A stretch of DNA of 17,050 nucleotides from Actinomycetes bacterium (lineage in GTDB: Bacteria; Actinomycetota; Acidimicrobiia; Acidimicrobiales; Microtrichaceae): the NCBI GenBank assembly GCA_023437745.1, contig JAEZFI010000134.1:1-17050 (forward strand), in the 5' to 3' direction. The position numbers and the translations under genes were made by a program. The notes beneath the pieces were generated by a model. The model searched no databases and was not told the DNA's origin. It saw only the letters and a program-made list of their open reading frames with translations. Shown one piece after another: positions 8,352-14,065 of the stretch. The stretch's first letter is position 1; each line of letters opens with the position of its first letter.

Positions 8352-9503
8352 GTGACCCGGTTCGTCCACACCGCCGACTGGCAGCTCGGAATGACCCGTC
8401 ATTTCCTGAGCCCCGAGGCCCAGTCGCGCTTCACGGCCGCCCGCATCGACGCGGTCCGGTCGATCGGCGCACTGGCCGACGCGGAGGGCTGCGCCCACGT
8501 GCTGGTGTGCGGCGACGTCTTCGAGACGAACCACGTCGAGCGGCAGGTGGTGGTCCGCACCCTCGATGCCATGGCCGCCACGCCCGACGTCACGTTCCAC
8601 CTGCTCCCCGGCAACCACGACCCGCTCGACGCCTCGTCCGTGTTCCGCTCGCGCACCTTCACCACGCACCAGCCGGCGAACGTCGTGGTGCTGGACTCGC
8701 CCGGCCCCCACACGATCGAACCGGGCGTCGAGCTGGTGGCCGCACCCTGGGTCAACAAGCGGCCCCTCGCCGACCTCGTGGCCCAGGCCGTGGCCACACC
8801 CACGACCCCCGGAACCCTTCGCATCGCCGTGGGGCACGGCGCCGTCGACGAGCTGTCGCCCAACTCGACGAACCCCGCCCTGATCAGCGTCGGACACCTC
8901 GAGGCGGCGATCGACGCCGGGGCGCTCCACTACGTCGCGCTCGGCGATCGCCACTCCACCACGGACGTGGGTCGCACCGGACGCATCCGCTACGCCGGGG
9001 CTCCGGAGCCCACCGACTTCATCGAGGTCGACGCGGGCAACGCCCTCGTCGTCGACGTCACGGCGGACACCATCGACGTCACGGCGCACCGCATCGGCAC
9101 CTGGTCGTTCCTGGCCGCCGAGCTGGAGGTGACGGGCGCGGCCGACCTCGCGCAGATCACGGCGCTGCTGGGTCCGCTCCCGGACAAGGCCCGCACGATC
9201 GTGAAGCTGGCGCTGGTGGGGCACCTGTCGCTGGCCGAGACCGCACAGCTCGAGGAGCTGCTCGACCACCACAGGGACCTCCTCGCCGCCCTCGAGACCT
9301 GGGAGTACCGCAACGACCTCGTGGTGCTCCCCGATGCCGACGACCTCACGTGTCTGGACCTGTCCGGCTTCGCTCGCGACGCCCTCCTCGAGCTGCGGGA
9401 CCTAGCCGTGCAGAGCGGCGGCACGACCGGCGGCGGCAGTCCGGAGCAGGTGGTCGCCCGTGACGCCCTCGGGCTGCTGTACCGGTTGGGGAGGACGTCG
9501 TGA
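8352..9503 (+). CDS. SbcD/Mre11-like metallophosphoesterase (YhaO-related)
   Basis: This 383-aa protein is a calcineurin-fold phosphoesterase, predicted to be the nuclease of an Mre11-Rad50-like complex that opens blocked or hairpin DNA ends. Visible motifs, numbered from GTG 8352, are HTADWQLG (Asp9, with Gln11 where Mre11 usually has His), GDVFE (Asp55), GNHD (Asn88, His89), GHG (His162) and LGDRH (Asp199, His201), where Mre11 usually reads G-H-x-H. The two substitutions change metal ligands. My recollection is that actinobacterial members of this family carry similar changes, so they need not mean inactivity. Residues from about 255 form the cap and tail region. GTG 8352 is chosen because the family N-terminus begins there and it fits the leaderless promoter. 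The stop overlaps the following GTG by 4 bp (GTGA). Confidence 0.88.
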   Translation: MTRFVHTADWQLGMTRHFLSPEAQSRFTAARIDAVRSIGALADAEGCAHVLVCGDVFETNHVERQVVVRTLDAMAATPDVTFHLLPGNHDPLDASSVFRSRTFTTHQPANVVVLDSPGPHTIEPGVELVAAPWVNKRPLADLVAQAVATPTTPGTLRIAVGHGAVDELSPNSTNPALISVGHLEAAIDAGALHYVALGDRHSTTDVGRTGRIRYAGAPEPTDFIEVDAGNALVVDVTADTIDVTAHRIGTWSFLAAELEVTGAADLAQITALLGPLPDKARTIVKLALVGHLSLAETAQLEELLDHHRDLLAALETWEYRNDLVVLPDADDLTCLDLSGFARDALLELRDLAVQSGGTTGGGSPEQVVARDALGLLYRLGRTS

Positions 9504-12133
9504 GGCTCCACCGCATCGCACTCCGGAACTACCGGGGCGTCGTCGACGCCGAGGTGGAGCTCCCCGCCAGCGGCGTCACCGTCGTCCGAGGCGACAACGA
9601 GGTGGGCAAGACCTCGCTCGCCGAGGCCGTCGACCTGCTGCTCCACGTTCCCGACTCGTCCTCCGCCAAGCGGGTGAAGTCCGTGCAGGCAGTCGGTCGC
9701 GACGAAGGCGCCGAGGTCGAGGTCGAGCTGTCCAGCGGGCCCTACCGGCTCGTGTACCGGAAGCGCTGGCACCGCCAACGGCAGACCACCCTCGAGATCC
9801 TCGAACCACGCCATGAGCAGCTCAGCGGCAAGGAGGCCCACGACCGGGTCGAGGCCATCCTCGCGGAGACCCTCGACCACGACCTCTGGCGGGCGCTCAC
9901 CCTCACGCAGGGGTCCGAGCTGACGCAGCCCGGCTTCGACGTCACCTCCCTGGGCGCCTCGCTGGACGCGGCCGCCGGAGGCGACCTCGCGACCGATCGG
10001 GAGGGCGACCTCTGGGAGCGGATCTGCGCCGAGTACGACCGCTACTGGACGGCGCACTGCCACCCACGGGTCGAGCGCGGCAACGCCGAGGCGGCACTCG
10101 CCTCGGCCGAGGAGCAGCGCGACCGGCTCGTCGCCGAGCTGCGCTCCCTCGACGACGCCACCGACGAGGTCGAACGCCTGACCGCCGCGGCCGCCGAGCT
10201 GGACCGCGCCGCTGCCGACAACGGCCGGGCCGTCGCCGAGCTGACCGCGCAGGCGGCGACCGTCGCCGACTGCCGTCGCGACGTCCGCCACCTCACGGCC
10301 GAGCGCGACGTCGCCCGGACCACCCGCGATCGTGCGGCCGACCTGTGGGAGCGCCGGGTCGACCTGCTCGCCGAGGTCGAGCGCCGCGCCGACGAGGTGG
10401 CGAAGCGGCAGGCCGAGGCGCACAGCTCCGAGCTGGCGCGCACCACGGCACAGCACCGCCACGAGCGCACGCGGGCACGCCTCGCCGAGGCGCGGACGGC
10501 CTTCTCGGACGCCGATCAGGACCACCAGCGCTCCGTCGCCGACCAGGACCACCGGCGCCGCGAGATCGAGCACGCCCAGCTGACCGAGCGCCACGACCGG
10601 GTCGTCGCCGCACAGGCCCAGCTCACCGAGGCGGAGCGCCTCCTCGACGGTGCGCCGGTCGACGACGAAGCCGTCCGCGGGATCGAAGAGGCCCACCTCG
10701 CGGTCGTCACGGCCGAGGCCGTGGCGGCGGCCGCCGCCGCTCGCGTGCACATCGAGGCCTACCGCCCGCTCGCCGTCGACGTGGACGGCCTGCCCACCAC
10801 CGTGACCCCGGGCCTCGCCGAGACCCTCACGGTCAGCGGCCGGCTCACGCTCGACGTGCCCGACGTCGCCCGTCTCACCCTCCACGCGGGTGACGAAGCC
10901 CGTGCGCTCGCCGATCGCGTGGCGAAGGCCCGCGCCGAGCTGGAGCAGCGGTGCCGCGCCGTGGGCGTCGCCGACCTCGACGACGCCCGCACCCGCGCCG
11001 GCGAGCGCGACGCGGCGCAGCGCGCTGCCGCCGACGCACGCGACACCATCGCCCGGGACCTGCGTGACCTCACGCTCGAGACCGTGGCGCAGAAGATCCG
11101 CCGCCTCGGCGAGCGGGTCGCCGAGTACGCCGCCGCCCGCCCCGCCGAGCCGCCCCTGCCGCCCGACCTCGAGGTGGCCCAGGACCTCGCCGCCCGGGCG
11201 GCCACCGCCCTGACCGCCCGCCGGGCGGAGCTGGAGGACGCAGAAGCCGATGCCGAGCAGGCCGCCGACGCGCTGCAGCGCGCGCAGGTCGACGACGCAG
11301 GTCTCCGCGCGGTGATCGACCACGCCGTCGCGGCGGCGGAGCAGTCGCGCCGCTCCCTGGGCGCGGCCCGGGCGGAGATCACCGACGAGGCGATCCGCGA
11401 GCAGCTGCGCCACGCCGACGAGCTGCAGGAGACGGCCGAGACCGCACTCGCCCGAGCCCGGGCCGTCCTCGCCGCCGCCGAGCCCGAGACCACCGAGCTG
11501 CTGCTCGGCAACGCCCGCGCCACCGCCGACCGCATCGCCGACGACGTCCGGCGCAACGACGAGCGGCGCCAGGAGCTGCGCGTCCTCCTCGAGCTCAAGG
11601 GCGAGCAGGGCCTCGCCCAGCACCTCGACGAGGCGACGACGCGCCTCGAACACGTCAGCCGTGAGTACGAACGGCTCGAGGCGCGTGCCCATGCCGCCCA
11701 GGTCCTGCGCGACACCTTCGCCCGTCACCGTGACGCCGCCCGCCGCCGCTACGTCGCACCGTTCCGCGACCGCATCGAACAGCTCGGTCGGATCGTCTAC
11801 GGGCCGGACCTGCAGATCGAGCTCGACGACGACCTTCGCGTCGCCCGGCGGACCCTCGGCGGGATCACCCTCGACGTCGATCAGCTCAGCGTGGGTGCCC
11901 GCGAGCAGCTCGGGATCCTCAGCCGCCTGGCGTGCGCGACGCTCGTGAGCCGCGACGAGGGCGCGCCGGTGATCTTCGACGACGCCCTCGGCTGGACCGA
12001 CCCCTCACGCCTGGAGCGGATGGCCGCAGCGATCGCCGTTGCCGGGCGCGACTGCCAGGTCATCATCCTCACCTGCACGCCCAGCCGGTACGCCTCCGTC
12101 GGTGGCGCGCACACGGTGGACCTCACGCGATGA
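9500..12133 (+). CDS. SbcC/Rad50-like coiled-coil AAA ATPase (YhaN-like), no zinc hook
   Basis: This 877-aa ATPase partners the SbcD-like protein. It has Walker A GDNEVGKTS (31-39), a Q-loop-like segment in LTLTQGSELTQPGF, an ABC-type signature LSVGAREQL (796-804), and a Walker B ending in Asp827-Asp828 followed by a D-loop (ALGWTDPSRL). Asp-Asp and the S-x-G-x-R-E-Q-L signature resemble YhaN more than classical SbcC (Asp-Glu). Long charged helices rich in Ala, Glu and Arg span about 180-415 and 465-775, as expected for coiled coils. Between them lies a beta-like stretch (about 425-462). No CxxC is present anywhere, so the Rad50 zinc hook is absent. GTG 9500 has GGGGAGGA close upstream and overlaps the previous stop; its own stop overlaps the next ATG. 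Confidence 0.88.
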   Translation: MRLHRIALRNYRGVVDAEVELPASGVTVVRGDNEVGKTSLAEAVDLLLHVPDSSSAKRVKSVQAVGRDEGAEVEVELSSGPYRLVYRKRWHRQRQTTLEILEPRHEQLSGKEAHDRVEAILAETLDHDLWRALTLTQGSELTQPGFDVTSLGASLDAAAGGDLATDREGDLWERICAEYDRYWTAHCHPRVERGNAEAALASAEEQRDRLVAELRSLDDATDEVERLTAAAAELDRAAADNGRAVAELTAQAATVADCRRDVRHLTAERDVARTTRDRAADLWERRVDLLAEVERRADEVAKRQAEAHSSELARTTAQHRHERTRARLAEARTAFSDADQDHQRSVADQDHRRREIEHAQLTERHDRVVAAQAQLTEAERLLDGAPVDDEAVRGIEEAHLAVVTAEAVAAAAAARVHIEAYRPLAVDVDGLPTTVTPGLAETLTVSGRLTLDVPDVARLTLHAGDEARALADRVAKARAELEQRCRAVGVADLDDARTRAGERDAAQRAAADARDTIARDLRDLTLETVAQKIRRLGERVAEYAAARPAEPPLPPDLEVAQDLAARAATALTARRAELEDAEADAEQAADALQRAQVDDAGLRAVIDHAVAAAEQSRRSLGAARAEITDEAIREQLRHADELQETAETALARARAVLAAAEPETTELLLGNARATADRIADDVRRNDERRQELRVLLELKGEQGLAQHLDEATTRLEHVSREYERLEARAHAAQVLRDTFARHRDAARRRYVAPFRDRIEQLGRIVYGPDLQIELDDDLRVARRTLGGITLDVDQLSVGAREQLGILSRLACATLVSRDEGAPVIFDDALGWTDPSRLERMAAAIAVAGRDCQVIILTCTPSRYASVGGAHTVDLTR

Positions 12134-12534
12134 GCGACCTCGGCGGAGCGCAGCCCGTCCCCGAGCGGATCCACCACCTCGCGATCGCGGCGGAGTGGGA
12201 CGCGGCCGTCGCCCGCGGGGGTTCGTACGAGCGGTCGACCGTGGACACCTCCCTCGCCGACGAGGGCTTCATCCACTGCTCGCTCGCCGAGCAGGTCCGC
12301 GGGACTGCCGACCGCTACTACCGGGACCGCGACGACGTCGTGCTGTTGACGATCGACACCACGAAGGTCGGGTCACCGGTCGTCGTCGAGGACCTCTTCG
12401 ACCGCGGCACGGCCCTCCCCCACATCTACGGCCCGCTCCCGCTCGGCGCAGTGGTCGACGCCACGCCCGTGCCCCTCGGCGCGGACGGCCGCCTCGACAT
12501 CGACGCCGTCCTCGCACCGCCACCCGGACCCTGA
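12130..12534 (+). CDS. DUF952 family protein
   Basis: This 134-aa protein matches DUF952 along its length: a starting I-x-H-L (His15-His16, RIHHLAIAAEW), a Ser/Tyr pair (32-33), EGFIHCS (45-51) followed by the helix AEQVRGTADRYY, a strand DDVVLLTID, and PHIYGPLPLGAVVD (97-110). The ATG is embedded in the stop of the SbcC-like gene (ATGA), so it is translationally coupled to it and presumably expressed from the 8323 promoter. The biochemical role of DUF952 is not established. I recall the family being grouped with the ADP-ribosyltransferase fold, which the conserved His would suit, but this cannot be tested here. The position suggests either a link to DNA-end processing or simple hitch-hiking as last gene of the operon. 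Confidence 0.85.
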   Translation: MSDLGGAQPVPERIHHLAIAAEWDAAVARGGSYERSTVDTSLADEGFIHCSLAEQVRGTADRYYRDRDDVVLLTIDTTKVGSPVVVEDLFDRGTALPHIYGPLPLGAVVDATPVPLGADGRLDIDAVLAPPPGP

Positions 12535-12556
12535 CGATCCCAGGTTCTGTCACCCA

Positions 12557-12572
12557 GGCGGGCCGGCCCGCC
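12557..12572. terminator. Perfect 16-bp palindrome between convergent genes, candidate bidirectional terminator
   Basis: GGCGGGCCGGCCCGCC is fully self-complementary and would fold as a very GC-rich stem with a 4-nt loop in either transcript. It sits in the 40-bp gap between the DUF952 stop (12534) and the stop of the convergent NERD-like gene (12575). No T-run follows on either side, so it would be a U-less terminator of the sort proposed for high-GC actinobacteria. Role inferred from position. Confidence 0.45.
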
Positions 12573-12574
12573 CG

Positions 12575-13609
12575 TCAGTGAAGACTCGACACGACGGACC
12601 AGATGGCCGCCACGATCGCACCGGCGATGGCGGCGATGCCCACGAACCGTGCGATCCGGCTCCCCGGCCGCACGATGTGGCGGGCATGGACCCGCTTGGG
12701 CCGGACCGACCCCACTGGCCGGGCGTCGAGCACCTGCGCCGCCGGGATCCGCACGACCACCGTCGGTGTGGACGACGCACGCTCGTCGTCGCCGAGCGGC
12801 GCATCGAGCACAGCGGCCTCGTCGGACGCGGCGTCGACCTCGGGCGGCTCCTCGCCCAGCACGACCGGCGGCGGGTCCTCGAGGACGACCGGCACGTCCG
12901 CCACCCCAGCGTTCTCGGGGTCGAGCGCATCGGTTTCCGACGCGCTGGACCCCGAGAAGGCGGGGGGAGCGGCGTCGGGGGCCACGTCGGAGGCAGCGTC
13001 GGGGGGGAGCGCGTCCGTCGAGCCCGGCGCCTTGGACGGCGACGACAGCAGCGCCTCGGCAACCGACGCCATCCAGTCGACCTCGTCCCGCTCGTGCTTC
13101 GAGGGGCCGCGCATGATCAGCTTCGACAGTACCTGCGGGTTGACGACATGAACGGGACCCATCACATGAGCCGGCTCGGGCAAGGGCGCTCGTGAGCAGC
13201 ACATGACCGGCTGCACCTCCTGGTCGAGCCGGACGGCGAGCGCTTCCGCCATCCACTCGACGGTGGCCAGCTCGTCGCGCATCGGCCGCCGCCGATCCCA
13301 CACCACGCCGTCGCCCACACCGAGCGGCCCCGGCGCGTCGCAGAGCACGACGAGCCACACGCCGGTCGCCCCGACCACCAGGTGATCGACGCCGACCTCG
13401 GTCCCTGGCACGCTCAACCCCCGCAGCACCCTCACGTCGGGCACGAGGGCGTCGAGCACCTCCGTCACCACGGCGTCGCCCCAGCGCGGCCGGTGCCAGT
13501 CGTCGACGGCCACGTCGCGCGTGACCTCGCTCGCCCGCCGGCGTCGCTCCTCCTCCGCAGCGCGCCGCTCGTGCGGTCGCTGGACACGCCTCGTCTCCAC
13601 GACGCTCAT
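12575..13609 (-). CDS. NERD-like domain protein with C-terminal membrane anchor
   Basis: This 344-aa protein starts at ATG 13609 with GGAGG 7 nt upstream. Residues 1-30 are Arg/Glu-rich. Residues about 44-170 resemble the nuclease-related domain (NERD): a G-x-x-V-x-x-x-L helix start, then GLSVPGTEVGVDHLVVGATG (64-83) with Asp75-His76, then a hydrophobic strand. Active NERD/PD-(D/E)XK proteins have a Lys after that strand; here it reads VVLCDAPG, so the catalytic Lys is missing and the domain may only bind nucleic acid or protein. Residues 190-285 are an acidic Pro/Ala/Ser linker, 290-318 are basic, and 319-341 form one transmembrane helix at the extreme C-terminus, implying a cytoplasmic body tethered to the membrane. 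It is convergent with the repair island and divergent from the SARP gene. The NERD call is moderate; the membrane tail is clear. Confidence 0.72.
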   Translation of the reverse strand: MSVVETRRVQRPHERRAAEEERRRRASEVTRDVAVDDWHRPRWGDAVVTEVLDALVPDVRVLRGLSVPGTEVGVDHLVVGATGVWLVVLCDAPGPLGVGDGVVWDRRRPMRDELATVEWMAEALAVRLDQEVQPVMCCSRAPLPEPAHVMGPVHVVNPQVLSKLIMRGPSKHERDEVDWMASVAEALLSSPSKAPGSTDALPPDAASDVAPDAAPPAFSGSSASETDALDPENAGVADVPVVLEDPPPVVLGEEPPEVDAASDEAAVLDAPLGDDERASSTPTVVVRIPAAQVLDARPVGSVRPKRVHARHIVRPGSRIARFVGIAAIAGAIVAAIWSVVSSLH

Positions 13610-13666
13610 CGCGCCACCTCCGCCATCACCGCTCTCGCCCGACGCCCGCCCAGCGCCGATCCCGAA

Positions 13667-13694
13667 ACGGTAGCGAAGCGTCGGGACTTGTCAA
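13667..13694 (-). promoter_or_regulatory. Sigma-70-type promoter of the NERD-like gene
   Basis: Read on the minus strand, TTGACA (plus 13689-13694) is followed after 16 nt by TACCGT (plus 13667-13672). The -35 is a perfect consensus and the -10 fits TANNNT. Transcription would begin near 13660, leaving a leader of about 50 nt that contains the GGAGG Shine-Dalgarno before ATG 13609. Confidence 0.6.
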
Positions 13695-13780
13695 AGGCCC
13701 TGGCTCAACTGCCCGTGGACATCTTCGCCGGGCATCCGCAGCACTCGTTGCGCACGTTCGCCGACCAGTAGCGGCCCGTG

Positions 13781-13880
13781 GGGGGACCGATCCCCCGTCG
13801 CACGGCGGTCGTACGCCGGTCAACAGCCCCGCTGATCTCTACGCTGAGGACGTGCACCACCTCGGCGATCCGATCCCCCG
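13781..13880. repeat. Direct repeat CCGATCCCCCG x2, first copy inside an inverted repeat
   Basis: CCGATCCCCCG occurs at 13787-13797 and again at 13870-13880, 83 bp apart. The first copy lies within GGGGGA-CCGA-TCCCCC (13781-13796), a 6-bp perfect inverted repeat with a 4-nt loop. The second copy runs into the left arm of the hairpin at 13879. Both could be binding sites for one regulator, but no known operator is recognised. Confidence 0.45.
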
Positions 13881-13914
13881 ATGCCGGACCGGGGGGCGAT
13901 CCGGTCCGGCATCG
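13879..13914. repeat. Perfect 14-bp inverted repeat with 8-nt loop
   Basis: CGATGCCGGACCGG (13879-13892), loop GGGGCGAT, then CCGGTCCGGCATCG (13901-13914). All 14 pairs match. No T-run follows on either strand, and the site lies between divergent promoters where a terminator is not expected. It could be an RNA hairpin in the SARP leader, if transcription starts upstream, or a large dimeric DNA-binding site. Confidence 0.7.
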
Positions 13915-13952
13915 AGATCGGTTGCCCCAGGAGCGTTCCCACCGCCAGGAGC

Positions 13953-13973
13953 TCGGACTCCGCCGAAGTCCGA
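13953..13973. repeat. 7-bp inverted repeat, small hairpin
   Basis: TCGGACT (13953-13959), 7-nt spacer, AGTCCGA (13967-13973). The arms are perfect. It lies 26 bp before the GCTAACA heptads and may be part of the same control region or of a structured leader. Function unknown. Confidence 0.45.
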
Positions 13974-13998
13974 TCCGAGAAGGACTCTGCCGGAGCGC

Positions 13999-14016
13999 GC
14001 TAACACGTCGCTAACA
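13999..14016 (+). promoter_or_regulatory. GCTAACA direct heptads with 11-bp period, candidate SARP-binding site
   Basis: GCTAACA occurs at 13999-14005 and 14010-14016, start-to-start distance 11 bp, i.e. one helical turn. SARP proteins bind tandem heptamers at this spacing upstream of their promoters. Here the heptads precede a SARP gene, suggesting autoregulation. Two departures weaken this: there are only two clear copies, and the nearest good -10 (14040) is 23 bp away rather than the usual roughly 8. Confidence 0.5.
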
Positions 14017-14037
14017 AAACTGTCTTCGGAGGATTTT

Positions 14038-14053
14038 TCTAGTGTCAACTAGA
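14038..14053 (+). promoter_or_regulatory. Operator-like inverted repeat over a possible -10 of the SARP gene
   Basis: TCTAGT-GTCA-ACTAGA is a perfect 6-bp inverted repeat ending 8 bp before ATG 14062. TAGTGT (14040-14045) inside it fits a TANNNT -10 box, which would start a transcript near 14052 with a leader of about 10 nt. No good -35 is seen, so an activator, perhaps bound at the heptads, would be needed. A dimeric repressor here would block RNA polymerase directly. Confidence 0.4.
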
Positions 14054-14065
14054 GTTCCGCCATGA
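14042..14065 (+). CDS. Possible 7-codon leader ORF coupled to the SARP gene
   Basis: GTG TCA ACT AGA GTT CCG CCA TGA encodes M-S-T-R-V-P-P. It has a strong Shine-Dalgarno, GGAGGA (14028-14033), 8 nt upstream of the GTG, whereas the SARP ATG itself has only a weak AGAG. Its TGA overlaps the SARP ATG (ATGA), the same coupling geometry used three times in the repair island. The fourth codon, AGA, is among the rarest in such genomes. It can only be translated from a transcript starting upstream of 14028, so it is incompatible with use of the -10 at 14040. Confidence 0.35.
   Translation: MSTRVPP

Larger units (their letters stand above)
13610..14061. other. 452-bp non-coding region between divergent genes, repeat-rich
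   Basis: No convincing protein gene lies here: short open frames use codons (AGA, AGG, CGA, AAA, TTT, TCT) unlike the neighbours. The left 85 bp hold the NERD-gene promoter. From 13780 on there are three inverted repeats (13781-13796, 13879-13914, 13953-13973), an 11-bp direct repeat, a pair of 7-bp direct repeats (13999-14016) and an operator-like inverted repeat (14038-14053). The last 70 bp are distinctly richer in A/T than the rest of the window, as expected for a regulated promoter. Confidence 0.7.

Noticed and set aside
8990..11728. 912-codon open frame on the minus strand
   Set aside because: It lies antisense to the SbcD-like and SbcC-like genes, which have intact family motifs. Its Gly/Val/Leu/Arg-rich product is typical of a GC-driven shadow frame.
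12547..12569. CTGTCACCC near the end of the DUF952 gene as a damage-type promoter
   Set aside because: No TANNNT at the required distance, and it lies between convergent genes.
12578..13195. 205-codon plus-strand frame
   Set aside because: Antisense to the NERD-like gene, which has a good promoter, a Shine-Dalgarno and a transmembrane tail; the product is Arg/Gly/His-rich without motifs.
13688..13710. TTGTCAAAG as a third damage-type promoter
   Set aside because: The TGTCR core is present, but the position after N8 reads TCAACT, not TANNNT, and no gene starts downstream. It is better explained as the -35 of the minus-strand promoter.
13382..13771. 129-codon plus-strand frame ending in DIFAGHPQHSLRTFADQ
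   Set aside because: Most of it is antisense to the NERD-like gene and its promoter. The tail looks protein-like, but no start, Shine-Dalgarno or homology supports a gene.
13852..14052. 66-codon frame preceded by TACGCT, possible leaderless small gene
   Set aside because: Codon use (AGA, AGG, CGA, AAA, TTT, TCT, AGT) is unlike all neighbours, and the frame spans the perfect hairpin and the heptads. A transcript start here, giving a leader RNA, is possible.
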